Shown: positions 1-7,642, numbered from the stretch's first letter. The stretch is 45,336 bases of DNA from JACPHD01 sp964526325 (GCA_964526325.1 CAZGKM010000011.1:1-45336), one strand, 5' to 3'. Numbers and translations are program-made. The notes: generated by a model from the sequence alone, not told the origin.

Positions 1-167
1 ATAAGCGTGGATTTTAATTGAAATTTGAGTTCTAGTATCAAAAAATTAGACGAAAGTGATAATTAGTTATAAAATTAAAGATAATGTTTAATTATTAAAT
101 ATTATAGTTTGGTTTTCTTTGAGATTTACATAAAAATAATCCAAGAAAATATTAACCATTAAAATTT

Positions 168-260
168 ATGAATATTATGATAATAATAGGAATAATAGTT
201 TTTGTAATCATCTTAACCCTAGCTTTAGTCATGGGAGTTAGGGATGATAAAAATAAATAA
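168..260 (+). CDS. possible 30-aa single-span membrane peptide
   Basis: ATG to TAA reading frame of 30 residues, beginning MNIMIIIGIIVF and ending VRDDKNK. Residues 3-22 are almost entirely Ile/Val/Leu/Phe/Ala, a typical transmembrane helix, followed by a short charged tail that would lie in the cytoplasm or outside. This amphipathic layout resembles small membrane peptides of bacteria, but an AT-rich region produces Ile/Leu-rich frames by chance and there is no Shine-Dalgarno sequence. Most genes of this window also lack one, so that does not exclude it. No family is recognised. Confidence 0.3.
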   Translation: MNIMIIIGIIVFVIILTLALVMGVRDDKNK

Positions 261-332
261 GCACGCATGAAATAATTATAAAAGATAGTAAATATTTATG
301 TAATTTTTATTTTGGCTAATTTAGTAAAACCC

Positions 333-359
333 TTGCTTTAAAATTAATTTTGTGATAAT
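333..359 (+). promoter_or_regulatory. candidate promoter for the 412-1227 unit
   Basis: TTGCTT (333-338) and GATAAT (354-359), spaced 15, with an extended TG at 351-352. The expected start near 366 would give a 45-nt leader ending in a strong Shine-Dalgarno sequence. The -35 box is poor. Confidence 0.4.
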
Positions 360-411
360 TTAATACATTCTTTAACAACTAAATAAAATTTAAGCAAAAA
401 AGGAGGTAGCT

Positions 412-708
412 ATGAATGAGCCGGGACAATTAATATTTTTTTTATCAGTTGCGAAAAGGCTCATGGATTTTAACAATAAAGGGTTTACGCTTAGCGACGC
501 GCTAAAAGTTATTGATGATAATTATCCGGGGATCCGACCGTCAGACAATTCTTCAAGAGAATTATGCCGCGAGATACTTGCTAAAGTTATTGAAGAAGTA
601 CCGGCAACCGTAAAGGATAAAACAACTTTCGGCTATAATCCAAAATTTTTACTCACTTCTGCAATGAAGGGGATATTGGAAGAAGCAATAAAATCTAAAA
701 TATTATAA
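412..708 (+). CDS. unknown 98-aa protein
   Basis: I do not recognise a family. The protein is short, soluble in appearance and mostly helical by composition, without signal peptide or membrane span. A near-perfect Shine-Dalgarno sequence, AAGGAGGT, sits 5 nt before the ATG and fixes the start; this is exceptional in a window where nearly all genes lack one. It is followed 24 nt downstream by another unknown gene with its own SD, and both end at a strong intrinsic terminator (1261-1295), so they form a two-gene unit. The well-formed translation signals suggest high expression, or a different origin from the surrounding SD-less genes; both are inferences. Confidence 0.75.
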   Translation: MNEPGQLIFFLSVAKRLMDFNNKGFTLSDALKVIDDNYPGIRPSDNSSRELCREILAKVIEEVPATVKDKTTFGYNPKFLLTSAMKGILEEAIKSKIL

Positions 709-732
709 CATTGCTTATAAGGAGATGAGCGG

Positions 733-1227
733 ATGGAAACAATCAGTTTAATTGTCGCAAACGCAAAAACGGCCGCAACGATCGCTGAAGGTAAAATAAA
801 AGCCGGAATTACCCAAGTTGATTATCTGTATGGAAAAATTGCCGAATGCAATCAAGGGTTGGCAGAGACTGAATTAAAATTGGCAATAACATGCGAAGAA
901 AAGAAAAAGATTGGTGAAAAGTTTTTAGAGCTCGAAGGCGTGTTAAAAGAAGCTAAGAAGAATATAGCTGCGCTAAAAGAAGAATCCGATACTTATCTGG
1001 CTCAAAGAGATCATTTTACTGCTGATTGCGAGGCATTAAAATTAAGAGCAAGAACTTTAACGAATAATATTGATAAAGCTCAAATAACTCTTCACAAAGC
1101 AATTAAGGAGGATCGTTTTTGGCCTAGAGGAGATGCTAAAAATATTTTTGAAGAAGTTATAAAAATCTTAAAAAAAGATTTGGAAAATGAAGAAAGCGAC
1201 GAAAGCATTTTGCCGGGATTCTCATAA
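733..1227 (+). CDS. unknown 164-aa coiled-coil protein
   Basis: No family recognised. Residues of about 30-125 are rich in Glu, Lys, Leu and Ala with heptad-like spacing, which points to a long coiled coil; the last 20 residues are acidic. No signal peptide or transmembrane segment is visible. The SD AAGGAGATG precedes the ATG by a few bases and decides the start. It follows the 98-aa gene by 24 nt and is closed by a 12-bp terminator hairpin, so the two are probably co-transcribed. A coiled-coil protein next to a small helical protein could form a complex, but nothing in the sequence shows a function. Confidence 0.75.
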   Translation: METISLIVANAKTAATIAEGKIKAGITQVDYLYGKIAECNQGLAETELKLAITCEEKKKIGEKFLELEGVLKEAKKNIAALKEESDTYLAQRDHFTADCEALKLRARTLTNNIDKAQITLHKAIKEDRFWPRGDAKNIFEEVIKILKKDLENEESDESILPGFS

Positions 1228-1260
1228 TAGGGGGTGACTTAACCAATTATTTTTAACGAT

Positions 1261-1295
1261 CCGATTGTTGTCTATGACAGCAATCGGATTTTTAT
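1261..1295 (+). terminator. strong intrinsic terminator
   Basis: 12-bp stem (1261-1272 with 1276-1287, one G-T pair), 3-nt TAT loop, then ATTTTTATT. Closes the 412-1227 unit. Confidence 0.9.
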
Positions 1296-1308
1296 TATAA
1301 TCAAACTA

Positions 1309-1336
1309 TTAACATAGAAATAAATTGTGCTATAAT
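1309..1336 (+). promoter_or_regulatory. sigma70-type promoter of the ABC ATPase gene
   Basis: TTAACA (1309-1314), 16-nt spacer, TATAAT (1331-1336). The predicted start near 1343 leaves a leader of about 20 nt with no SD. Confidence 0.65.
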
Positions 1337-1363
1337 GCAATAAGTTGATTAAATAAATTTAAA

Positions 1364-2332
1364 ATGAGCATAATTGAAGTAAAAAATTTAACCAAAAAAT
1401 TCGGCGAATTGACAGCGGTTGATAATGTTTCTTTTAACGTGGAAAAAGGAGAGATTTTCGGTTTTTTAGGCCCTAACGGAGCCGGCAAATCAACTACCAT
1501 AAGCATGCTGGCGACTTTACTTAAACCTGACTCCGGGCAAGCTGTTATAAACGGCTTTAACGTTGATGCGGAGAGAAATAAGGTTAGAAAATCAATCGGT
1601 TTGGTTTTTCAGGACTCTTCATTGGACGATAGGCTTACCGCTGAGGAAAATTTATGTTTTCATGCCGATCTATACCGTGTTGAAAAAAATAACCGCGATA
1701 AACGTCTGCCTGAAGTTTTAAAATTGGTTGATTTATGGGACAGGCGAAAATCTATAGTAAAAACTTTTTCCGGCGGCATGAAAAGGCGGCTGGAAATCGC
1801 TCGCGGCCTGATTCACTATCCGCAAGTAATATTTTTAGACGAACCGACTATCGGGCTTGATCCGCAAACAAGATTTAATATATGGGAGTATGTTTTAAGG
1901 CTTAAAAAAGATAAAGATATGACAATTTTTATGACTACGCATTATTTGAATGAAGCCGAGTATTGCGATCGAATCGCTATCGTTGACCAAGGTAAAATCG
2001 TGGCCTTGGATTCTCCGGTTAATCTTAAAAAGTTAGTGGGCGGGGATATTATAACTTTGGTGGCGTTCAATTTGGAAAAATTAAAAAGAGAAATTGAAAT
2101 AAAATTTTCATTAAAAGTTAAAAGCTTTGATGATAAATTAAAAATAGAAGTAACTGACGGCGATAAATTTTTACCGAAATTATTTAATGAACTTGAAGAA
2201 AAAATTCAATCGGTCGAATTGCGAAAACCGACGCTTGACGACGTATTCTTAAAATTAACCGGTAAAAAAATCCGCGAGGAAGAGGCTTCGAGTAAAGAGT
2301 TAATGCGCCGGAGAATCGCTATGAGGCGCTAA
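1364..2332 (+). CDS. ABC transporter ATP-binding protein, DrrA-like
   Basis: ATPase subunit of an ABC-2 type exporter of the daunorubicin-resistance (DrrA/CcmA) group; it would power export of a drug, lipid or polysaccharide through the membrane protein encoded next. Seen: Walker A GPNGAGKST at residues 36-44, Q-loop Gln83, signature SGGMK at 136-140, Walker B VIFLDEP at 155-161, H-loop His193, and the C-terminal accessory domain (about 215-322) typical of DrrA. Length (322 aa) is normal. The ATG has no SD but lies about 20 nt below a good promoter. The partner permease begins 9 nt after the stop. The substrate cannot be told. Confidence 0.92.
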   Translation: MSIIEVKNLTKKFGELTAVDNVSFNVEKGEIFGFLGPNGAGKSTTISMLATLLKPDSGQAVINGFNVDAERNKVRKSIGLVFQDSSLDDRLTAEENLCFHADLYRVEKNNRDKRLPEVLKLVDLWDRRKSIVKTFSGGMKRRLEIARGLIHYPQVIFLDEPTIGLDPQTRFNIWEYVLRLKKDKDMTIFMTTHYLNEAEYCDRIAIVDQGKIVALDSPVNLKKLVGGDIITLVAFNLEKLKREIEIKFSLKVKSFDDKLKIEVTDGDKFLPKLFNELEEKIQSVELRKPTLDDVFLKLTGKKIREEEASSKELMRRRIAMRR

Positions 2333-2341
2333 TTTAAAACT

Positions 2342-2499
2342 ATGAATGAATTTATAGCTATCTATACAATTTGGAAGAGGGAAGCCATAAGATATACCCG
2401 CGATAAAGCCAGAATATTTTCCACGCTTTTGCAGCCATTGATGTTTTTAGTTATCTTCGGCGCCGGTTTGGGCGGTACTTTAACCAAAGGCAGTTTCGG
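2342..2499 (+). CDS. ABC-2 type permease, 5' part only, cut by the gap
   Basis: The first 52 or so codons of the membrane partner of the upstream ATPase. Seen: a short cytoplasmic start with WKREAIRYTRD, a motif common at the N-terminus of DrrB/ABC-2 permeases, then a hydrophobic segment LMFLVIFGAGLGG that would be the first membrane helix. The family is normally about 250-280 residues with six helices, so roughly 600-700 bases are missing in the N run. The reading frame that continues through the gap into 2600-2806 is an accident: the sequence after the gap is charged and soluble and does not resemble a permease C-terminus. Confidence 0.8.
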
Positions 2500-2599
2500 N
2501 NNNNNNNNNNNNNNNNNNNNNNNNNNNNNNNNNNNNNNNNNNNNNNNNNNNNNNNNNNNNNNNNNNNNNNNNNNNNNNNNNNNNNNNNNNNNNNNNNNN
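2500..2599. other. assembly gap (100 N)
   Basis: Exactly 100 N, the usual placeholder for an unknown distance. The flanks share no duplicated sequence, unlike the second gap, and two unrelated gene fragments abut it, so real sequence of unknown length is missing. Confidence 0.95.
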
Positions 2600-2806
2600 A
2601 TTGATGTCGCAAAAGCGGAAGGGTGGAGGAATAAAATGTTTCCTCCTTGGCGTGATTGTCGGGATATACCGAATCCAGCAGCAGATATTCAGGCAGAGCA
2701 AAACATTGTTGTCGAGAAAACTTTAGGCGAAGTCTTGGATGCTACAAAAGCCTACGCAAAAAAATTAAGAAGAAAAGTTTTAAACGATCTTAAAAAGTAT
2801 GAATGA
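2600..2806 (+). CDS. unknown protein, 3' part only
   Basis: The last 68 codons of a gene whose start lies in the gap. The visible part is soluble and charged: a Trp/Pro-containing stretch (FPPWRDCRDIPNP), then a helical, Lys-rich C-terminus ending LKKYE. I recognise no family. It is closed by a strong terminator 28 nt downstream. It should not be read as part of the ABC permease. Confidence 0.55.
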   Translation: MDVAKAEGWRNKMFPPWRDCRDIPNPAADIQAEQNIVVEKTLGEVLDATKAYAKKLRRKVLNDLKKYE

Positions 2807-2834
2807 AATAAATCATATGAGACGATTAAAGCTT

Positions 2835-2868
2835 AGGCCGGATTAATATTAATTCGGCCTTTTATTTT
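2835..2868 (+). terminator. intrinsic terminator
   Basis: 10-bp stem AGGCCGGATT (2835-2844) with AATTCGGCCT (2851-2860), one G-T pair, AATATT loop, followed by TTTATTTT. Confidence 0.88.
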
Positions 2869-2872
2869 ATGC

Positions 2873-2878
2873 TATAAT
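2873..2878 (+). promoter_or_regulatory. -10 box giving a leaderless alkD-like mRNA
   Basis: TATAAT lies 6 nt before the ATG at 2885. The usual 6-7 nt to the start site puts +1 on the A of the ATG, so the transcript would be leaderless. The -35 region falls in the preceding terminator and shows no clear box. Confidence 0.5.
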
Positions 2879-2884
2879 TAAATT

Positions 2885-3586
2885 ATGCCAAATCTAAAAC
2901 AACTAAAAAGTGAACTCGGCCAGCTGGCGGATAAAAAACAAGCTGAAAATCTGCAAAGGTTTTTTAAAACCGGCCCTGGCCAATACGGAGCAGGGGACAT
3001 TTTTTTAGGCATTAAAGTGCCGGTGCAGAGACTCGTAGCAAAAAAATATCAAAATTTATATTTTAAAGATTTGCAGGAACTTTTAAAAAGTAAAATCCAT
3101 GAATATCGTTTAATCGCTTTATTAATTTTAATTAGCCAATATAAAAAAACAGAGTCAAGCGGCCAGAAAAAATTTATTGATTTTTATTTAAAAAATACCA
3201 AGAATATAAATAATTGGGATTTAGTTGATTTATCCTGCCATTATATTTTAGGCAATTATCTTTTAAATAAGCCGAGGCGGATTTTATTTCGGCTGGCAAA
3301 GTCAAAAAATCTTTGGGAAAAAAGAATTTCCGTAATCTCAACTTTTGCTTTTATCAGAAATAATGAATTTAACGATGCTTTAAAAATCGCTGAAATTTTA
3401 TTGCAAGACAAGCATGATTTAATCCATAAGGCCGTGGGCTGGATGTTAAGGGAAGCCGGGAAGCGTAACGAGGCTGTGCTGGTAGGTTTTTTGGATAATC
3501 ATTATAAAGCTATGCCTCGCACCATGTTAAGATACGCTATTGAAAAATTAAACGAGAAAAAAAGAAAACTATATATGAAAAAATAA
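2885..3586 (+). CDS. DNA alkylation repair protein, AlkD-like
   Basis: AlkD-family HEAT-repeat DNA glycosylase, which in characterised members removes bulky or cationic alkylated purines without flipping the base. Seen: 233 residues, the usual length; repeated helical pairs; FLGIKVPVQR near residues 40-50, the characteristic start of the first HEAT repeats; NNWDLVDLSCHYILG (about 113-127), the family's conserved Trp-Asp stretch; and WMLREAGKR near 192-200, the conserved C-terminal helix. The start is set by a -10 box so close that the mRNA should be leaderless. It lies directly before lexA in the same direction, which fits a DNA-damage block, though lexA has its own promoter. Confidence 0.88.
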   Translation: MPNLKQLKSELGQLADKKQAENLQRFFKTGPGQYGAGDIFLGIKVPVQRLVAKKYQNLYFKDLQELLKSKIHEYRLIALLILISQYKKTESSGQKKFIDFYLKNTKNINNWDLVDLSCHYILGNYLLNKPRRILFRLAKSKNLWEKRISVISTFAFIRNNEFNDALKIAEILLQDKHDLIHKAVGWMLREAGKRNEAVLVGFLDNHYKAMPRTMLRYAIEKLNEKKRKLYMKK

Positions 3587-3603
3587 TATTTTGCTGATTT
3601 TGG

Positions 3604-3621
3604 CCTATTTTTAGGTTTTTT
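3604..3621 (+). terminator. weak terminator-like hairpin
   Basis: Short CCTA/TAGG stem (3604-3607 with 3612-3615) followed by six T. Could end the alkD-like transcript, but the stem has only 4 bp. Confidence 0.3.
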
Positions 3622-3629
3622 ATTTATTC

Positions 3630-3658
3630 TTGACTTTCGTATTTTGTTCGTGTATAAT
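3630..3658 (+). promoter_or_regulatory. lexA promoter with candidate SOS box
   Basis: TTGACT (3630-3635), 17-nt spacer, TATAAT (3653-3658): close to consensus. Inside the spacer lie TTTC (3635-3638) and GTTC (3646-3649) with 7 nt between them, one base from the GTTC-N7-GTTC direct-repeat box known for alphaproteobacterial LexA. Binding there would block RNA polymerase, the usual autoregulation of lexA. The promoter is strong evidence, the operator only suggestive. Confidence 0.7.
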
Positions 3659-3698
3659 AAATATAGATTGTGGATAACTAATAATAAAACATAAATAT

Positions 3699-4310
3699 AT
3701 GGGAAATAATTTAACTAAACGCCAGCGGCAAATTTTAGATTTTATAACCGAGTTTACGCGCGACAAGGGCTACGCGCCATCGCTTAGGGAAATCGGCGTG
3801 CATTTTAATTTAACAAGCCCGGCTACGATTCATACGCATGTTCAAGCGTTAAAACAAAAGGGCATGTTAAAAACTTCCTTTAACGAAGCAAGATCAATTG
3901 AAATTATCCCGGCTGCGGTGAATTGGACCGCGAACTTAGAGTTGCCGCTTGTCGGTTTAATTACCGCCGGTGAACCGATTGAAGCGGTTGAAGAAAACGA
4001 CACTATCGCCGTGCCGGCAGATTTCGTAACCGATAGCGCCAATAGCTATGTTTTAAAAGTTAAAGGCGAATCTATGATTGAAGACGGAATTTTAGATGGT
4101 GATTATGTTATTGTTGAGCGCAATCCTTCGCCGCAAAACGGCGACGTGGTTGTGGCGTTATTAAACAACGCTTACGCTACTTTAAAAAAGTTTTATCGCG
4201 AATCAAAGCGCATTCGTTTACAGCCGGCAAATTCATCAATGAAACCGATTTATTCGGCCGATCCGCTGATTCAGGGAGTAGTCAGAGGGGTGATTAGAAA
4301 ATATGCTTGA
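3699..4310 (+). CDS. lexA: LexA repressor, SOS regulator
   Basis: Transcriptional repressor of DNA-damage genes that cleaves itself when RecA filaments form. Seen: N-terminal winged helix (LTKRQRQILDFI, recognition region around TSPATIHTHVQAL, residues 39-51), linker, then the S24 self-cleaving domain with the Ala90-Gly91 cleavage site, catalytic Ser125 in KGESM and Lys163 in ATLKK. Length 203 is normal, and all catalytic residues are present, so it should be functional. No SD. A small zincin gene follows 18 nt later, probably in the same transcript. The promoter spacer holds a possible direct-repeat operator. Confidence 0.95.
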   Translation: MGNNLTKRQRQILDFITEFTRDKGYAPSLREIGVHFNLTSPATIHTHVQALKQKGMLKTSFNEARSIEIIPAAVNWTANLELPLVGLITAGEPIEAVEENDTIAVPADFVTDSANSYVLKVKGESMIEDGILDGDYVIVERNPSPQNGDVVVALLNNAYATLKKFYRESKRIRLQPANSSMKPIYSADPLIQGVVRGVIRKYA

Positions 4311-4328
4311 AAAATAAAAAGTTACTGT

Positions 4329-4703
4329 ATGTTAAATATAAACAAACAAGAATTTGAAAAAATTATTGAGCAAGCGCTTGAAAGTTTGCCGGATAAATTT
4401 AAAAATAGTCTTCATAATGTCGCCATATTCGCGGAAGACAAGCCGACTCCGGAGCAGCTTAAAAAAGTTAATTTGAACCGCGATGATTTATTGTTCGGTT
4501 TGTTTGAAGGCTATGCACAAGCCAAAAGATTAAATTTCGGACCGGTTTTACCCGATCGGATAACAATTTTCAGAAAAGCAATAGTAAGCCAATGCTCTGA
4601 CGAAAACGAACTTAAGCAAAAAATTATTTCCACGGTTAAGCATGAAATCGCGCATCATTTCGGTTCAGACGAAAAAGGCGCGGCTAAAGCAGGAAAAAGA
4701 TAA
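4329..4703 (+). CDS. small zinc metallopeptidase (PF06262-like zincin)
   Basis: Member of the short metallopeptidase family formerly called DUF1025. Seen: residues 105-116, HEIAHHFGSDEK, contain HExxH (His105, Glu106, His109) and an Asp two residues after the following Gly, matching the HExxHxFGxxDE pattern of the family. Upstream, the FGLFEG and PDRITIFRKAI stretches also fit. At 124 residues it is complete for the family; there is no signal peptide, so it acts in the cytoplasm. It follows lexA by 18 nt and ends before a terminator, so it is likely expressed with lexA. Its substrate is unknown. Confidence 0.85.
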   Translation: MLNINKQEFEKIIEQALESLPDKFKNSLHNVAIFAEDKPTPEQLKKVNLNRDDLLFGLFEGYAQAKRLNFGPVLPDRITIFRKAIVSQCSDENELKQKIISTVKHEIAHHFGSDEKGAAKAGKR

Positions 4704-4779
4704 AAGACTTTTTTTAATATTTCTTTGAAGTTAAATGTTTAAAATTTTCAAGAACATAACAGATTATAAAATTTAATAA

Positions 4780-4808
4780 AAACACCTTGGTATTACCGGG
4801 TGTTTTTT
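4780..4808 (+). terminator. intrinsic terminator of the lexA unit
   Basis: AAACACC (4780-4786) pairs with GGTGTTT (4799-4805), extended by TGGT/ACCG after a one-base bulge; ATT loop; T tract follows. Confidence 0.85.
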
Positions 4809-4820
4809 GTGAAAGTTTAT

Positions 4821-4849
4821 TTGTAAAATTGTTTATAAATTAGTATAAT
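4821..4849 (+). promoter_or_regulatory. promoter of the DUF3160 gene
   Basis: TTGTAA (4821-4826), 17-nt spacer, TATAAT (4844-4849). Leader of about 32 nt, no SD. Confidence 0.6.
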
Positions 4850-4887
4850 TAATACAGGTAAAAACTATTAATATATATGCTACTCGT

Positions 4888-7269
4888 ATGAATGAAAATA
4901 ATATATTCGGAGAGTCTCAAAATAAAAATACAAAAAACAGCGATTATACCGAAAATATAGATTCTTTTTGGTTTAATAAAAAAAGATTAATTATTATTGT
5001 TTTAGGAGCAATAATTATCGCTTTATTTATAGTTTTTATTTTATTTTATGTAAAATATAAAATAAATAATCAAGCAAATAAGCCGGCCATTATAAATCAG
5101 AATGCCATAGATCAGAAAATTAACGCCGGCACCTTGCCGTCTAATCAGTTAAATACAAACGATATAAATTACAGCGAAGAAGAGATTAATAATATTAGGG
5201 CCGAAACTCTTTCGTTTAATCAATTTTATGAAAAGATAAATGAAGAAATTAACATTAATTACAACAAGCTGGAGTTGCCGATACAAGTTAAAACAGATGT
5301 TTCAAATTATTACGATGTTTCAAGAAAAATCGATTTTAGCGATTTAAATCTTGCCGAGATAAATAAAAACGGTTTTACCATAACAAGTAATCAGTTATCC
5401 GGCAAGAACGATAATTTTTATGGCGCTTATATTGCTTTAATTGACCAAGGCATTCCTCAATTGGTCACCAGCGATTTTTTGATATATTATTATCAGAACA
5501 TGCTGAAAGAAGTTTTTGCCGATATAAAAAGCAATACCTTTTTCAATGATCTTTGGATGATAAATAAAAACTTTTTTGATATTGCCGATAGCCGTTATAA
5601 AACAACAGCGTCTAAAATAGGTTTAGCCAATGATCCGGTGCTTGAAGGGCAGCGCTTAGAAGCGGCTTATTTCGCAACCGCTCTTGAGCTATTGCGATGC
5701 AAGCCGGATCAGATAAATAATTCAAACAATATTGATGAGAATAAATTTACCAGCAAGGAAGCGGCTGATTATAATTTTACTTTGCCGGATTATTTGAATG
5801 ATGACGTTAAAAAAGAAGTGGAATTGATTTATCGGGCTAAAGAAGAAATAAAATCGCCGGTTTTCCGCTATCAGCAGAAGTATGCTATTTATCGGGTGCC
5901 TGATGATTTAGCGAATAATGACAAATTGAAAAATTTTTATTTGGCAAACAGATGGGCAAATTCTATTTTTCCTCTTTATCATAGAGATACTAAGTGCCCG
6001 GAATGCTTGCTCGATAAAAACGATTGGCTTATAAATTTAGTCGCCAATAGTTATATTGCCAAAGATTTCAGCGATAATCAGGATTTAAAAAATCGCTGGG
6101 CTAGAGTTTATAAAGTTTTATCATTTTTTTCCGGCCTGCGCAAAGATTTAACTTACCTGCAGTTTAATGAAGTTCTCGCAAACTTATATGGTAACGATTA
6201 TGCAATTAATGATGTTTTTTCCGCGGAACAGGGTTTAGATAATGCATTGGCCGCCGCAGTTAAGATTCAGTCGGAAATAGAAAAAAAATACAGTTTTTCG
6301 GCAATAGAAGGCGGCTACAACCGAAGTATGACAATAAATAAACCGCATATTGGCATGAGATTACTGCAAGAGGACTATTGGCCGGATGATTTTATCTTAA
6401 AACAGCTGGTAACGCCTAATGTAGGCAATTACAATGGCAAGTATGATATTCTGACCGGTAATAATATAACCGCCCGCAAATTAACCAGCCAGAAATTAAT
6501 GGAACGTGTTAAAGCAATTGGTCTTGATATAATTAATTTATACAGCCCGGTCTTAAATAATGGCTATTTTAATGAAAATACTTCTTATGAAAATTACTCA
6601 TTGCAAAGCAGAAAATTAGCGGATCAGCTTAAAAATTTTACAGCCGATAGCTGGCATAATAGTAATTACTGGTCAATAATGTATTTAAACCAGCATTTTC
6701 TTTTAGAGCAGATTGGCCAACCCGGTCCGATTAATACAACAAGTGGAGCTTGGCAGCAAAAAAATATCAACACAGCTATGTCTGCCTGGGTAAATTTAAA
6801 GTTGCCGAGCGATAAGTTAAATATTAATGTTGCAAAAAACGACAAGCTGGCAACCAGCAAAGAGACAGAAGTTTTTGTTGAACCTAATTTGGCTTTAATT
6901 AATGAACTTTTGGCAAACACCAAGATGCTTTCGCAAATGCTAAACGCCTTAAAAATAATTAATAATGTTGACACGGCATTAAAAAAATTAAACGAGTTTT
7001 CTGATGATTTAAGTATAATTAAATTTTTGGCCATAAAAGAAATGCAAGGCGAAGATTTAGAGATAGATAGCGATAGCCGCCTAGCTATCCAAAATATTCT
7101 AAAAAAATATATAATCACAACGAATCAATTAAAAAATGTAACAATTGATTTTGGTAAATATGCCACAACCGAGTCAATAAATGGAGTTAAATTACAAGCA
7201 GTTGTTTACCAGCAAAAAAATGATAAAATTTTAGTTGTCGGTCCGATTTTTAATTATACGGAAAAGTAA
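4888..7269 (+). CDS. DUF3160 membrane-anchored protein
   Basis: Large surface protein of unknown function. Seen: an Asn-rich cytoplasmic start (1-30), one strong membrane helix at about 33-55, an Asn/Gln-rich linker to about 95, then a large outer domain matching my recall of DUF3160, with family-typical stretches such as GIPQLVTSDFLIYYYQNML (near 189-207), YFATALELL, and NGYFNENTSYENYSLQSRKL near 562-581. Two Cys in a CPECLLDK motif (near 371) could bind metal or form a disulfide. It has its own promoter and a weak terminator, so it is probably monocistronic. No enzymatic motif is obvious. Confidence 0.8.
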   Translation: MNENNIFGESQNKNTKNSDYTENIDSFWFNKKRLIIIVLGAIIIALFIVFILFYVKYKINNQANKPAIINQNAIDQKINAGTLPSNQLNTNDINYSEEEINNIRAETLSFNQFYEKINEEININYNKLELPIQVKTDVSNYYDVSRKIDFSDLNLAEINKNGFTITSNQLSGKNDNFYGAYIALIDQGIPQLVTSDFLIYYYQNMLKEVFADIKSNTFFNDLWMINKNFFDIADSRYKTTASKIGLANDPVLEGQRLEAAYFATALELLRCKPDQINNSNNIDENKFTSKEAADYNFTLPDYLNDDVKKEVELIYRAKEEIKSPVFRYQQKYAIYRVPDDLANNDKLKNFYLANRWANSIFPLYHRDTKCPECLLDKNDWLINLVANSYIAKDFSDNQDLKNRWARVYKVLSFFSGLRKDLTYLQFNEVLANLYGNDYAINDVFSAEQGLDNALAAAVKIQSEIEKKYSFSAIEGGYNRSMTINKPHIGMRLLQEDYWPDDFILKQLVTPNVGNYNGKYDILTGNNITARKLTSQKLMERVKAIGLDIINLYSPVLNNGYFNENTSYENYSLQSRKLADQLKNFTADSWHNSNYWSIMYLNQHFLLEQIGQPGPINTTSGAWQQKNINTAMSAWVNLKLPSDKLNINVAKNDKLATSKETEVFVEPNLALINELLANTKMLSQMLNALKIINNVDTALKKLNEFSDDLSIIKFLAIKEMQGEDLEIDSDSRLAIQNILKKYIITTNQLKNVTIDFGKYATTESINGVKLQAVVYQQKNDKILVVGPIFNYTEK

Positions 7270-7297
7270 TAAAAATTTATCCGGCTTGTATAAGGTA

Positions 7298-7322
7298 AAA
7301 CCAAGAAAAGGTTTAATTTTTT
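7298..7322 (+). terminator. weak terminator after the DUF3160 gene
   Basis: AAACC (7298-7302) and GGTTT (7310-7314) with a 7-nt A-rich loop, then AATTTTTT. Only 5 bp. Confidence 0.45.
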
Positions 7323-7345
7323 ACTAAGTTATGCTAATATTACTA

Positions 7346-7354
7346 TGTTATAAA
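7346..7354 (+). promoter_or_regulatory. possible extended -10 before the DUF5679 gene
   Basis: TGTTATAAA at 7346-7354 fits an extended -10; a second candidate TATAAT lies at 7377-7382. Neither has a clear -35. Leader would be 75-105 nt, longer than for other genes here. Confidence 0.3.
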
Positions 7355-7461
7355 TTAAGATTAGCAGTTTGTTTAATATAATTAATATTTTTATTTAATA
7401 TTAGCTATTTAATAAATTAATCGTCCAATCGGATTCAACTCCGGCGGCGAAAATTAACTTT

Positions 7462-7617
7462 ATGGAAGCTTATTGCGTAAAATGTAAAGCTAAGCGGGAA
7501 ATGTCCAACGCCAATGAAGTCGAAATGAACGGCAAGGGCGGAGTTAAGCGTAAAGCCATGAAGGGGAAATGCCCGGTTTGCGCTACGGCTATGTTCAGAA
7601 TTTTAGGTAAAGCTTAA
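7462..7617 (+). CDS. DUF5679 small zinc-ribbon protein
   Basis: Complete 51-residue protein starting MEAYCVKCK and ending FRILGKA. Seen: two CxxC pairs, Cys5/Cys8 and Cys37/Cys40 (KCPVCATAMFR), a classic zinc ribbon; many Lys/Arg between them, which suits nucleic-acid or ribosome contact. This matches my recall of DUF5679, very common in CPR and related bacteria and of unknown function. Higher GC than its flanks and a clean stop followed by a terminator support a real gene. No SD. It is flanked by separate transcription units, so context adds nothing to its role. Confidence 0.85.
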   Translation: MEAYCVKCKAKREMSNANEVEMNGKGGVKRKAMKGKCPVCATAMFRILGKA

Positions 7618-7642
7618 AAATTATTTTAATTTTGTGAAAATA

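Larger units (their letters stand above)
1..411. other. AT-rich region, mostly non-coding
   Basis: Very AT-rich stretch before the first clear gene. Apart from one possible 30-codon membrane peptide (168-260) and a promoter-like pair just before position 366, I see no RNA gene, repeat or longer reading frame. Confidence 0.6.

Noticed and set aside
2342..2806. Single 154-aa protein through the N run
   Set aside because: The frame stays open only because N codons contain no stops; the two ends are a permease N-terminus and an unrelated soluble C-terminus.
6666..7118. 150-codon reverse frame inside the DUF3160 gene, and similar reverse frames at 12816, 15743, 18327, 21076, 37930 and 43583
   Set aside because: They lie opposite well-supported genes, have skewed Ser/Ile-rich composition and match no family; they are shadows of the coding strand.
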